The notes beneath the pieces were generated by a model. The model did no database searches. It was not told the origin of the DNA and saw only the letters and a list, made by a program, of their open reading frames with translations. DNA of 64,000 nt, taken from Streptomyces sp. NBC_00483 (GTDB taxonomy: Bacteria; Actinomycetota; Actinomycetes; Streptomycetales; Streptomycetaceae). Below are positions 43,194-52,058 of this stretch, piece after piece. The stretch spans positions 7,936,001-8,000,000 of the forward strand of contig NZ_CP107880.1 of assembly GCF_036013745.1 (NCBI RefSeq), written 5' to 3'. The stretch's first letter is position 1, and each line of letters opens with the position of its first letter. The position numbers were made by a program, and so were the translations under genes.

Positions 43194-44254
43194 GCCGGTT
43201 CCTCGGTATCGGAATGACCCACTACCCGCTGCTCGCGGGCACGGACGAGCACATGGCCGGCCTGCTGCGCTGGACCCTGACCGACCCGGACATCCCGGAA
43301 AAGGAGAAGGACCCGGCGCATTGGCCGACAGCCATGCGTGAGGAGTGGGGGGACGACCAGGGGCGCACCTCAGCGGCCGGGCATCGCACCCGACTGGTCG
43401 ACGGACTGCGACGCTGCCGCGCGGCGCTCGACGCGTTCGCACCCGACGTCGTCGTGGTGTGGGGGGACGACCAGTACGAGAACTTCCGCGAAGAGGTCGT
43501 CCCGCCCTTCTGCGTGCTGGCCTACGACGACCTGGAGGTCCCGGCCTTCGAGGTGATGAATGAGCGGGGGAGCCCCAACGCATGGGGCCTGCCCAACGAC
43601 TTCGAGATCACGCTGCGCGGTGACGCCGCGCAGGCCCGCGCCCTCACAGACGGATTGATCAACGATGGCGTCGACATGGCCTACTCCTACCGCAAGCGGG
43701 CCGGGGCTCACTTCCCGCACGCCATCCTGAACACTCAGCTGTTCCTGGACTACGAGCACGCGGGCGCGGAGTTTCCGTACAGGCTGCTCCCGATCACGGT
43801 GAACTGCTATGGGCAGCACGCGATCGCCCGCAAGGGCGGCCTGGCCCGCTTCGCCGACATCGAGAAGGAGACCCTGGACCCGTCGGGCCCGAGCCCCGCC
43901 CGCTGCGTCGATGTCGGGCGGGCGATCGCCCGGTACTTCCGGGACACGGACCTCAAGGTCGCGTTCGTGGCGTCGTCGAGCTGGTCCCACGCGTTCCTGG
44001 CCGACTCGCTGTGGCACATCCGGCCCGACACCGACGCGGACAGGCGGCTCTACGAACTACTCGTGGACGAACGCTACGAGGAGCTGGCCGGCACGACGAG
44101 CCGTGCAGTGGTCGAGGCCGGTCAGCACGAGATCCTCAACTGGTTCTGCCTGGTCGGAGCGATCCAGGAGCTTGGGTTGACCCGGGAGTGGTCGACGCTG
44201 GTCACCACGGACGTGTTCAACTCCAACAAACCCTTCGCGATCTACAACGGCTGA
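43190..44254 (+). CDS. Class III extradiol ring-cleavage dioxygenase (LigB superfamily)
   Basis: A 354-aa iron-dependent enzyme that would open a catechol-type ring next to its hydroxyl groups. The likely metal His (GIGMTHYPLL, residue 11), the DVVVVWGDDQYEN strand, FPHAILNTQLFLDY, LLPITVNCYGQHA and the SSSWSHAFLADSLW segment match LigB-like enzymes. The N-terminal half is longer than in typical LigB. The GTG start overlaps the small gene's stop. It follows the oxygenase and dehydrogenase chemically, taking their catechol product. Confidence 0.85.
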   Translation: MSRFLGIGMTHYPLLAGTDEHMAGLLRWTLTDPDIPEKEKDPAHWPTAMREEWGDDQGRTSAAGHRTRLVDGLRRCRAALDAFAPDVVVVWGDDQYENFREEVVPPFCVLAYDDLEVPAFEVMNERGSPNAWGLPNDFEITLRGDAAQARALTDGLINDGVDMAYSYRKRAGAHFPHAILNTQLFLDYEHAGAEFPYRLLPITVNCYGQHAIARKGGLARFADIEKETLDPSGPSPARCVDVGRAIARYFRDTDLKVAFVASSSWSHAFLADSLWHIRPDTDADRRLYELLVDERYEELAGTTSRAVVEAGQHEILNWFCLVGAIQELGLTREWSTLVTTDVFNSNKPFAIYNG

Positions 44255-44301
44255 GGAAATCCACCGGTCGGCGTCGCGACGCGGCGCCGACCGCTCGTGG
44301 G

Positions 44302-45123
44302 TCAGTCAATGCCCGGGAACCAGCTGTCGTTGCCCTCGGCAAGCACACGTTCGTTGTCCCGCGCGATGCGGTGGGCGGCCGTGCACACCGCTTCGACGAG
44401 CGCGCGGTCGATGGCGGTGTCCCTGGCCGTTGTGGACACGGAGATCGCGCTCACGGCGCGTCCTCTGACGATGATCGGGGCCGCCACGCACGTGACGTCG
44501 GGATGCGACTCGCCGCGGGCGAACGCCACCCGCCGCTGCCGTACCTGGCGCAGCTCGGCGAGGAGGTCCTCCGGATCGGTCACGGTGTTGGGCGCGAGCG
44601 CCTCCATCGGCTCGGCGAGCACGTCCGCCAGTTCCTCGGGGGTGAGGAACGCCAGCATCGCCTTGCCCAGCGCCGTGGCGTATGCGGCGATGTCCGTCCC
44701 GGGGCTCGCGGAAGGCAGCTCGCGCCCGGGGAGCAGAAATCTCTCGACGAACACCACGCGGCTCCCGCGCAGCCCACCGAGATGCACATGGCGCCCGGAC
44801 CAGCGGTGCAGTTGCCCGAGGTGCGGGAGCGCCGACTGGCGCAGGCTCTCGATCGGCATGGCCGAGGACAGTCGGCGCATCGGCAGGCCGACCTTGAATC
44901 CGCTGCCGTGCGGCTCGATGACACCGAGCGGGATGAGCCGGTGGAGGAGTCGATGCACCGTGGACTTCGGCAGGCCGCTCGCGCGCGCGATCTCGGTCAA
45001 GGTGAGTACGCGCTGATCGGGGCCGAACGCCCCGAGGACATCGAACGCCTTCGACAGGATCGAGGCAGGCTGCCCTTCTGCCTCCGGGGAGCGCTTCTCC
45101 ACAGTGGCCACCAGCACCTCCAT
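44302..45123 (-). CDS. IclR-family regulator of the catabolic block
   Basis: A 273-aa regulator. The winged helix is at about 25-80 (ILSKAFDVLGAFG, LTEIARASGLPKSTVHRLL). The effector-binding domain follows (LRGSRVVFVERF, AYATALGKAMLAF, GESHPDVTCVAAPIIV, AVSAISVS). IclR proteins regulate aromatic-catabolism genes widely. It is divergent from the amidohydrolase gene, and a palindrome like those at 42721 and 42768 lies in between. The ATG at 45123 was chosen; a GTG at 45153 is possible. Confidence 0.9.
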   Translation of the reverse strand: MEVLVATVEKRSPEAEGQPASILSKAFDVLGAFGPDQRVLTLTEIARASGLPKSTVHRLLHRLIPLGVIEPHGSGFKVGLPMRRLSSAMPIESLRQSALPHLGQLHRWSGRHVHLGGLRGSRVVFVERFLLPGRELPSASPGTDIAAYATALGKAMLAFLTPEELADVLAEPMEALAPNTVTDPEDLLAELRQVRQRRVAFARGESHPDVTCVAAPIIVRGRAVSAISVSTTARDTAIDRALVEAVCTAAHRIARDNERVLAEGNDSWFPGID

Positions 45124-45213
45124 TGCTGCTCGGTGGTGAACAGAGGCCCGCACGGGGCCACTTGAGTCACGATAACGCGTTCCGCAGGGCGGGACGAGGA
45201 GCCGGGCGGCCCG

Positions 45214-45232
45214 GTTCCGGCCACTAGAACGA
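45214..45232. promoter_or_regulatory. Third IclR-type palindrome (imperfect)
   Basis: GGTTCCGG-CCA-CTAGAACG matches the consensus GGTTCCAG-N3-CTGGAACC at 13 of 16 arm positions. It lies between iclR and the divergent amidohydrolase gene, allowing autoregulation and control of both operons. Confidence 0.6.
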
Positions 45233-45334
45233 CACCCACGACAGTCCTTGTCGATCGCTAGCGTCCCTCAAGAACGGCGTACAGCCCACGCCCTTCGACA
45301 CCTGCTTGGTTCGACACACCTAGAAGGAACACTC

Positions 45335-46345
45335 ATGCCCGCAGCCACGGCCGTCGACGTCCACGCGCATTACCTGGGGACCGACCTCTCTGTGTCCGCC
45401 GGGCACGAAGTCGATTCCCCGCGCCTCGTGGTCGAAGGGGAGCGCAGGGGGCGGATCCTGTGTGGCCAGTCTACGTTCCGGGAGGTCACCGCGCCCCTGT
45501 GGGACGTGCCCCTTCGGCTGCGGGAGATGGACGAGTCCGGGGTGTCCCACCAGGTGATCTCCCCTGTTCCCGTGACGATGGAGTACGCATGGCGACCGGA
45601 CGCCGACCCTGCGTACGCAGGGTCGATGAACGACTCCGTCGCGGAGGCCTGCACACGGTCCGGGGGACGACTGATCGGGCTCGGGTGTCTCCCGCTCGCG
45701 GACGTCGGCGCCTCGGTCCGCGAGCTCGGCAGGTGCATGGAGCTGGGGCTGCGGGGCATCGAGGTCGGGACCCGTATCGGTTCCCTGGACCTGGACGACC
45801 CGGTCCTCGATCCGCTCTGGGCGGCGTGCGAGCGGGCAGGCGCCGCGGTATTCGTGCACCCGGTCCTCGGCGGCCAGGGCGTGGTCCGACGAGCGGGGCA
45901 GCCGTTCGACCTCGGGCTCGGCATGCTCACGGACACCGCCATCGCGGCGTCCTCGCTGATCTTCGGCGGCGTCCTGGCGAAGTACCCGAACCTGCGGGTC
46001 GCCCTCGCGCACGGGTGCGGCGCCTTCCCTTGGGCGTACCCACGGCTCAAGGTGGCTGCCGGGCTCCGGAGCGGGCCTGAGCCGGAACTCTGGGACGCGC
46101 TGACCCGCAGGCTCTACGCCGACACGCTGGTGTTCGACGACGAGCACCTGCGCCTGCTGGTGCACCGGTTCGGCGTCGAGCGGCTGCTGCTCGGCACCGA
46201 CACACCGTTCTTCCCGGACCAGCTGCGGCTGTCGATGCAGTCCATCGACGACGCGCACACCTCAGGGGTCCTGCCTGCCGAGGCAGGGCCCGAACTCCTC
46301 GCCCGCAATGCGCTCGAATTTCTCGGCCTCACAGGCGAACTCTGA
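45335..46345 (+). CDS. ACMSD-like amidohydrolase (probable decarboxylase)
   Basis: A 336-aa metal-dependent enzyme of the amidohydrolase-2 family that includes ACMS decarboxylase and resorcylate decarboxylases. Zinc ligands are H10-x-H12 (VDVHAHYLG), a His in FVHPVLGGQ, a His in ALAHGCGAFPW and the Asp in LLLGTDTPFF. The ATG at 45335 has AAGGA seven bases upstream. The next gene encodes the C-C hydrolase. In pathways where the substrate keeps a carboxyl group, a decarboxylase acts after ring cleavage, so that role is inferred. A hydrolase role is possible. Confidence 0.85.
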   Translation: MPAATAVDVHAHYLGTDLSVSAGHEVDSPRLVVEGERRGRILCGQSTFREVTAPLWDVPLRLREMDESGVSHQVISPVPVTMEYAWRPDADPAYAGSMNDSVAEACTRSGGRLIGLGCLPLADVGASVRELGRCMELGLRGIEVGTRIGSLDLDDPVLDPLWAACERAGAAVFVHPVLGGQGVVRRAGQPFDLGLGMLTDTAIAASSLIFGGVLAKYPNLRVALAHGCGAFPWAYPRLKVAAGLRSGPEPELWDALTRRLYADTLVFDDEHLRLLVHRFGVERLLLGTDTPFFPDQLRLSMQSIDDAHTSGVLPAEAGPELLARNALEFLGLTGEL

Positions 46346-46386
46346 ACGACCGAACCACTGAACAACGCGACCGAAGGATGACACTC

Positions 46387-47358
46387 ATGCCTCTCACGGA
46401 CGAGAACCTGGTCGAGGTCCCCGGAATGGCGAGCCGCTGGGTGCGGCTGGCCGACGGGGCCAGGGCCCACTACATGACCGCCGGTGACAGCGGCCCGGCC
46501 GTTGTCCTGCTGCACGGTGGGCTGCCCGGTTCCTCGGGGCTTGCCGGATGGCGTTTCATGGCCCCCTACCTCGCGGAGCAGGGCTTCCGTGTCTACTGCC
46601 CGGACATGCCGGCCTTCGGCCTCTCGGACCCCCGCGAGGAGTACTGGCCGAAGGGCATGGAGAGCTTCGTCGACTTCATCGGGCAGTTCGCCGATGCACT
46701 GTGCCTGGACCGGTTCCACCTCGCGGGCAACTCCATGGGCTGCATGAACACGGTGAACTACCTGGTGTCCCGGCCGGACCGAGTGATCAGCTTCGCGCTC
46801 ATCGCCGGTGACATCGGGGACGTGGTGCCCGAGGACGTGGCGCCGCCGAAGGGCCAGTTCCACATGACCGCCTACGACGGCACCCGCGAGGGCATGCGCA
46901 CGATGATGACGGCCATCATCCACCGCAAGGAGGCCGTCAGCGACGACCTCGTGGAGATGCGCTACTTGTCCGCGAGCGAACGGCTCGACGCCCATGCTCA
47001 GTTCTGGCCGACCCTGCTGCAGTACCGGCACATCGTGCCGTGGACCGACCAGAACCGCGCCGCCCGCCTCGCCACCAAGGGGCGTCTGGGCCGGCTCGAC
47101 GTTCCCGGCATCTACCTGTACGGGCGCCAGGACATCCTGACCCCGGTCGAGTGGGGACACGTACAGGAGGACCACCTCCCCAACGTCCAGTTCTTCTACC
47201 CGGACGACTGCGGCCACCAGGGCCAGACCGACCGCCCGGACCTGTTCAACCCGGTCTTCGCCGAATTCTTCGCCACCGGCACCGTCTCCGGTGAACTCGC
47301 TGACAAGGCGGGGGTGTCGGACCGGCGCCCCGAGCTGCCATTGGTCAAGCGGGGCTGA
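46387..47358 (+). CDS. Alpha/beta hydrolase, probable meta-cleavage-product hydrolase
   Basis: A 323-aa enzyme like BphD/CmtE/TodF that splits the C-C bond of the ring-cleavage product. The triad is S116 (GNSMGC), D249 (GRQDIL) and H277 (CGHQGQ). The oxyanion region is LLHGGLPGSSGLAGWRF and the Asn in GNSM fits the MCP-hydrolase branch. The ATG at 46387 was chosen because GAAGG lies nine bases upstream, as in the amidohydrolase gene; the ATG at 46378 touches that site. Its 3' end overlaps the converging gene at 47345 by 14 bp. Confidence 0.88.
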   Translation: MPLTDENLVEVPGMASRWVRLADGARAHYMTAGDSGPAVVLLHGGLPGSSGLAGWRFMAPYLAEQGFRVYCPDMPAFGLSDPREEYWPKGMESFVDFIGQFADALCLDRFHLAGNSMGCMNTVNYLVSRPDRVISFALIAGDIGDVVPEDVAPPKGQFHMTAYDGTREGMRTMMTAIIHRKEAVSDDLVEMRYLSASERLDAHAQFWPTLLQYRHIVPWTDQNRAARLATKGRLGRLDVPGIYLYGRQDILTPVEWGHVQEDHLPNVQFFYPDDCGHQGQTDRPDLFNPVFAEFFATGTVSGELADKAGVSDRRPELPLVKRG

Positions 47359-47863
47359 GCGGTTCCGGATGACGGAGAGTCCTGCCGGTCGGTGGGACTG
47401 GGACACCTGATAAACGGTCTGCGTCGGCCGAAGGCTGTGTGGGAGCGAAGGCCGTGATGGGTGGTGGCTTTACCGCTGTGCTGTGCGGAGATTGAGAGCG
47501 GGCTGCTTGCGCGCGACGCAGGTGTGTTGGAGCCGCTGAGTGTTCGCGCTCCAGACGGTGGGTGGCCAGGCGGTACGCGGCGTGGTCCTGGCGTTCACCG
47601 ACGGCTACGAGGTAGATCTCGCGGCGGTGTTGGGAGGTGGCGGGGGCGTCTCGGAACTGGATGACCATCCGCCAGCGGGTTTCCGGGTAGACGTAGACCT
47701 TGTGGCAGCCCGCCAGTTCGCGGGTGAGGGGTGCGCCGCGCTCGTTGCCGTGGACGAGGTGCTGCAGTTCCAGCAGGGCCAGGTCGCGGATGTGGTCCGG
47801 GATGTTGCGCAGGTCGGCGAGCGCTTCGGGGTGCGCGGCGAATGCGTATCGAGCTGTCCTCAC
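47345..47863 (-). CDS. RelE/ParE-like protein at the end of the transfer operon
   Basis: A 172-aa protein whose first 100 residues look like a RelE/ParE-fold RNase or toxin (FAAHPEALADLRNIPDHIRD, LTRELAGCHKVYVYPETRWR, then IYLVAVGERQDHAAYRLA). The long basic tail is unusual. Its GTG overlaps the previous stop (GTGA). If it is a toxin, the upstream 270-aa protein is not an obvious antitoxin. Toxic activity has not been shown. Confidence 0.6.
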   Translation of the reverse strand: MRTARYAFAAHPEALADLRNIPDHIRDLALLELQHLVHGNERGAPLTRELAGCHKVYVYPETRWRMVIQFRDAPATSQHRREIYLVAVGERQDHAAYRLATHRLEREHSAAPTHLRRAQAARSQSPHSTAVKPPPITAFAPTQPSADADRLSGVPVPPTGRTLRHPEPLSPA

Positions 47864-48672
47864 CGCATGCCTCCGCGCGGGTGCCGTGTGGGGGACGGCG
47901 GAGTTCGGGGCACTGTTCCGGCGGCTGGTGGCCCGGCCAGGTGATTGGCGCTCGTGCCGGCGGATCGAGCCCGAGCGGTCTGAGCTCGCGGTGTGGTGCT
48001 GCTGCTCGGCGCAGGAGCGAGGGGTAGCGGGGTGTCGCGAGTCATGACCCACTCGTCGGCAGCCTCTGCGGAGGGAAAGGCGCCTTCGCGGACTGTGTAC
48101 GTCTGGAAGTTCTTGTCGGTCTCTTCCAGGAACAGCCGGTACGGGGCGGATGCCGAGTGGGGATGATGGTCGTAGACCAGTGTGTGCACTTCGGTGCCGA
48201 AGTCGAAGGTTCCCGGGTTGTCGGTGAAGTGGGCGAGGACCTCGTAGCGGTTCTCCGGGTTGGTTCGCAGCAGGTCTTCGAGTCGGGTGGTGAGTGGGTC
48301 GGCGGGCTGGGGGCCGTGGTTGCGCGTCGGCAGGGTGGCTTCGGTCGGGCAGCCGCGCTGGATGAGCCAGCTCTGGGCAAGTGGCACTACTGGAGCGCGC
48401 TGGATTGCGAAGTCGAACGTGGATTGCTCGGGGTCCCGGGTGATGTGTAGGGCGACGAACTCGGCCTGCCCGGGAACGTCCCAGATGGCCGCCCGGTCGT
48501 AGAACAGCAGGTAGCTGTTGCGGCCGTCGGCGCTGTGGTGGTCGGCTGCCGTCACGAACATGTCGTCCGAGAGCGTGGCCTGGATGAAGTCGTCCTCGAC
48601 GCTCTTGGCGCGGGCCTGGAAGCCGGCCACCCGGTAGTCGTGCTCCAGGCCCGCGTAGAAGTCGTCGTCCAT
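47860..48672 (-). CDS. Hypothetical transfer-operon protein
   Basis: A 270-aa soluble protein without a recognised family. The first 210 residues are well ordered (DDDFYAGLEHDYRVAGFQA, LLFYDRAAIWDVPGQAEFVA, RLFLEETDKNFQTYTVREG). The tail is proline/threonine-rich. The stop of the DUF4913 gene lies one base before its ATG, and its own stop overlaps the RelE-like gene, so it is part of the operon. Confidence 0.65.
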   Translation of the reverse strand: MDDDFYAGLEHDYRVAGFQARAKSVEDDFIQATLSDDMFVTAADHHSADGRNSYLLFYDRAAIWDVPGQAEFVALHITRDPEQSTFDFAIQRAPVVPLAQSWLIQRGCPTEATLPTRNHGPQPADPLTTRLEDLLRTNPENRYEVLAHFTDNPGTFDFGTEVHTLVYDHHPHSASAPYRLFLEETDKNFQTYTVREGAFPSAEAADEWVMTRDTPLPLAPAPSSSTTPRAQTARARSAGTSANHLAGPPAAGTVPRTPPSPTRHPRGGMR

Positions 48673-48673
48673 G

Positions 48674-49282
48674 TCAGGCCACCACGTCTACGTCGGGCGC
48701 GGCCAGCAGTCGGTGGTTGGGGCGGGCGGTGCTGGTGGTGCATGCGCCGAACGGGCCGTCCGGGGCGCGGAGTTGCATGAGTGTGGGGTCGAGGTGGTCG
48801 CGGTGCCACGTCTGCGGGCCGGTCAGGCTGGACTCGATGTCGGTGAGCTGCTGCCAGGCCAGCCACAGCGCGTGGAGGCGGGCGACGGCCTCGGGGTGCT
48901 CCTGCCACTGTCGACACCACGGGCGCGAGGTACTGATCTCTCGTCCGTACACGGGTATCAGCAGGTGATGCACCCAGCGGGTGAGGGCGGCGAGTTCTTC
49001 GTCGTAGGCCTTGCCTTCGAGGGCCAGGATGAAGATTGACGTCGGGCCTTCGTGCAGGGTGTCCGGTCCGGCAGACATGTTCGCGTCTGCCGGCCCGGAC
49101 ACACCACGTGAGTCGGCGTTCTCAGTTGCGCCGTGCTCGGAGGCGGCCTCGTTGGAGAGCCGGGCGAGTGTGTCACTCTGCTTGCGGCTCTCCGCGGCCA
49201 GCCGCGTCACCGTGGCGACCAGATCGTCCAGGTCGTGGTCGGGTACGCGTACCGGCTCGTGTTCCTGAGCTGGACCAGCCAT
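48674..49282 (-). CDS. DUF4913-family protein
   Basis: A 202-aa protein. After a charged, partly disordered N-terminus (to about 75) it has the DUF4913 core: RWVHHLLIPVYGREISTSRP, CRQWQEHPEAVARLHALWLA, and TWHRDHLDPTLMQLRAPDG ending in FGACT. DUF4913 proteins are typical of Streptomyces conjugative elements. The function is unknown. The ATG at 49282 follows GAGGGG; a GTG one codon earlier is equal. Confidence 0.8.
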   Translation of the reverse strand: MAGPAQEHEPVRVPDHDLDDLVATVTRLAAESRKQSDTLARLSNEAASEHGATENADSRGVSGPADANMSAGPDTLHEGPTSIFILALEGKAYDEELAALTRWVHHLLIPVYGREISTSRPWCRQWQEHPEAVARLHALWLAWQQLTDIESSLTGPQTWHRDHLDPTLMQLRAPDGPFGACTTSTARPNHRLLAAPDVDVVA

Positions 49283-49376
49283 CACTACCCCTCAGCAAGA
49301 TCGAGTGTTCGGGGTCGTGATGGTCCGTGGAAAGCGGGGTTTGGTCCGGCCGGAATGATGGTGTACGAGCCGGACT

Positions 49377-50565
49377 TCACGAGGGCCGCTGGTGCCGACA
49401 TGCGGTGGGTGCAGGTACCAAGTTGCGTAGGGCGTATGCGGCTTGCTGTGGCACCACTCCGTTACCGAGGGCGGCGAGTTGGGCCGGTCGTCCCAACCCT
49501 GGGGTGCCAGTCACCCAGCCAGCCTCAAGTCCTTGCATCCACTCCACGAACAGCGGGCTGAGCCGACCGGCTGTGTCGGTGGGGCGAGGCGCCGGCCGCG
49601 TGATGCGCTCCCAGCGGGCGATGGCTGGTGCGTACGAGCCCCAGCTCTGGGGCCCTCCGGCCCGAACAAGGTGGGTGTCCCTGCTGACGACCCGGAACTG
49701 CCCGTCGGGCGGCGCTTCGGCGCACGTGCGGAGAGGGTGGGAGGCGTGGTGGCTCGCAAGGAGGCTGCCGCCGACGGCAAGGTCAAGTCCCCATTTCCGT
49801 GCCGCTGGTTCGGCGAGCCCTTCGATCCGTCGGATGCCTTCGGCGTGGGCAGCAGCCACTCCACCTCGTCCGCCAGATTCGGTCCGTGGCCACCCTGCTT
49901 GCGTACCGTCGGGTGTTGGCTGCCGCCGATCGTCGACAGGTTGCTCGTCGGTGTCTTCAGCAGCGGAGTCTCGTTCGGCGGGCCAGGCGGTGAGGAAGAC
50001 CCGTTCGCGGCGGTGCGGGGCGCCGACGTCGGAGGCGCGAAGCACGCACCAGCGCGCATCGAACCCGATGTCGGCCAGGGAGCCGAGTACGGCACCGAGT
50101 GCGCGCACAGCAGGCTGACTTGTGGTGTCTCCCAGACACCACGGGCAGGGTTCCACGTCGCCAGGGGAACCGGCGGGGGAGGTGAGGAGTCCCCGGACAT
50201 TCTCGATGACCACCAGACAGGGTTTGAGGGCTTCGATGGCGCGGACAACGTGCAGCCACAAACCGGACCGGGTGCCGTCAACCAGTCCGGCGCGACGGCC
50301 GGCGACCGAGACATCTTTGACACGGGAAGCCGGCCGTCAAGACACACACCTCCGGGACTTCCGCCCAGTTCACTGCCGTGATGTCACCGAGGTTCGGGAC
50401 AGTGGGCCAGTGTCGCGACAGGATTCGGGCCGGCCCCGGTTCGATCTCGGCATGCCAGGCGAGCGCACCGCCGAGGACGGCCTGGACGCCGAGGTCCAGG
50501 CCGCCATAGCCGGAGCACAGGCTGCCGATCAGCGGGCCCGAACGGCCAACGGGGCACCCGATCAT
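49377..50565 (-). pseudogene. DNA cytosine-5 methyltransferase, three frameshifts
   Basis: The gene opens MIGCPVGRSGPLIGSLCSGY (SAM motif SGYGGLDLG) and reaches the catalytic PCQ (TAGFPCQ). It then shifts near 50317 (CAAAG for CAAG). The second frame holds DVSVAGRRAGLVDGTRSG, VIENVRGLL and RRERVFLTAWP. A third frame carries PLLKTPTSNL, WLLPTPKASDG. The last part returns to the second frame (WGSYAPAIARWER, RLSPLFVEWMQGL, ALGNGVVPQQA). The last break (about 49650) is a missing C in a C run. All Dcm motifs are otherwise present. Either a recent pseudogene or a sequencing artefact. Confidence 0.78.
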
Positions 50566-51740
50566 GAGGGACTCCGATGGCTGGGGCGGGCGACGTGCTG
50601 CGATCCGGCGGGTGTGGGGGAGGCAGACTCTTTGGGGCCGGGATGGTGAGAGCGGCTGCGGGCGCGGGCGGCTTTGCTCCGAGCCGGTGGTGGAGGGATC
50701 TGCGGACTGGAGCGGGGCGGGCCCGGATCGATGCCGTTCGCGATGCGCTGACGGCGGCGTACGTCATCGAGAGGGCTGAGGGCGTACAGCGCGTAGTTGA
50801 TCAACTGGCCGGGTGCCAGGGCATCTTGGTCGGCGAGTGCACGTACCTGTTGGGCCGCGGTCGTGGCGGTGCGGGCGAGCGAGGCCGTGAGTACCTGTTC
50901 ACCGTAGTGCTCGGCGGCGCCGCCACCGGCGAGAGGCCCGCAGATGCGTCGAATCCGTTCGGTGGTGAGCGTGCCGTTGGTCAGCGATCCACGACGTTGG
51001 GTCTCCCATAGGACGGTCAGTTGGTCGATGGGCTCGCCACGATGGTGCAGCGCGCCGAGCGCGCGGTAGATCTGCTGATGTCCTTGATCGGCGAAGTCGT
51101 CGGGGTGAAGCCAGTGCACGAGGCCGAGGAGCTGTTCGGGACGGGTGGCGAGACACCCCAGGAGGTGCTCCTCTTCCACAAGGATCTGATTGGCCACCGG
51201 TGGCGGGGGACAGCCTCGGGGCACCTGGGCGGTGGGCGGTTGGAGTGGACGGGGCTCGGTCCCCCAGGCGTGGGCCAGGTCGGCGAGGACGTCGGAGAGG
51301 ATCTCGGCGTGGTGCACGGTCTCGTCGGCGGTGCCGGTGCGCAGGTCGGCGAGCGCGGCCTGATGCAGTTGGTCCGCGTGCCGGGTGACGCTGCGGTGGA
51401 TGGCGCCCTCCAGCACCATTCGGCCGTACATCGGGGCGTGTTCGGAGCGCGGGCATGCAGATACCAGCAGGTGCGGATAGACCGCGGTCAGTCCTCGGGT
51501 GTGGTGGCTCGCCTCCTGAAGGGTGTCCGTGATCCAGGACAGTGGCACGGGCCCGGTGGCGTCCTCGGTGGTCGCGGGGTGCCTAGCTGTGTGGAGCTTG
51601 AGCATCGCGGCGTACAGCGCGGTGTGTGCAGGGCGGTCGAAATGCTCAGGGCGGAGCCAGCCACGGAGCCGGTCAAGTTGTCCGGGGGCCAAGAACAGCG
51701 CACCCAGGACGGCCTGTTCGGCGTGCTCGAGCGGGGTCAC
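50562..51740 (-). CDS. Protein with two DnaB N-terminal domains, no helicase domain
   Basis: A 392-aa protein. One DnaB_N-like helical domain lies at about 3-110 (EHAEQAVLGALFLAPGQLDR, PEHFDRPAHTALYAAMLKLH) and another at about 185-300 (EEEHLLGCLATRPEQLLGLV, HPDDFADQGHQQIYRALGAL). There is no RecA-like motor domain, and the C-terminus is basic and disordered. Such proteins may tether the host helicase or primase. The GTG start overlaps the small gene upstream, and the stop overlaps the dcm start. Confidence 0.8.
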   Translation of the reverse strand: MTPLEHAEQAVLGALFLAPGQLDRLRGWLRPEHFDRPAHTALYAAMLKLHTARHPATTEDATGPVPLSWITDTLQEASHHTRGLTAVYPHLLVSACPRSEHAPMYGRMVLEGAIHRSVTRHADQLHQAALADLRTGTADETVHHAEILSDVLADLAHAWGTEPRPLQPPTAQVPRGCPPPPVANQILVEEEHLLGCLATRPEQLLGLVHWLHPDDFADQGHQQIYRALGALHHRGEPIDQLTVLWETQRRGSLTNGTLTTERIRRICGPLAGGGAAEHYGEQVLTASLARTATTAAQQVRALADQDALAPGQLINYALYALSPLDDVRRRQRIANGIDPGPPRSSPQIPPPPARSKAARARSRSHHPGPKESASPTPAGSQHVARPSHRSPS

Positions 51741-51973
51741 GGCCGTGCCTTACGCGCGGTCTTCCGCTCGGTGGCAAGCGCTGCGACAGCCTGGTCCGCT
51801 GCTGCCAAGTCAGCGGCGAGGCAGTCGAGTTCGCCGGTGAAGTTCGGATCCGAGGCGTGGATGGCGCCGGACGATCCGACCAGCCACCAGTGGGTGCCGT
51901 GCCGAACGGCAGGCGTTCCGGCGAGACCTGCGGAGCGACGGTGTGACTCGCCGGACGGTGTGGGGTGAGACAT
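51737..51973 (-). CDS. Small hypothetical protein of the transfer operon
   Basis: A 78-aa protein (SHRRSAGLAGTPAVRHGTHWW, then LAADLAAADQAVAALATERK). The second half is a predicted single helix. It starts 85 bp after the coupling protein stop, and its own stop overlaps the next gene (GTGA). No family recognised. Confidence 0.55.
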   Translation of the reverse strand: MSHPTPSGESHRRSAGLAGTPAVRHGTHWWLVGSSGAIHASDPNFTGELDCLAADLAAADQAVAALATERKTARKARP

Positions 51974-52058
51974 GCGGTACCTACAAACGAAGTGGGGCCG
52001 GAGGGGGCGGGCGACGGAACACTGGGTCTGGCTCGCCCAGATCGAAGGACCAGCGCCG

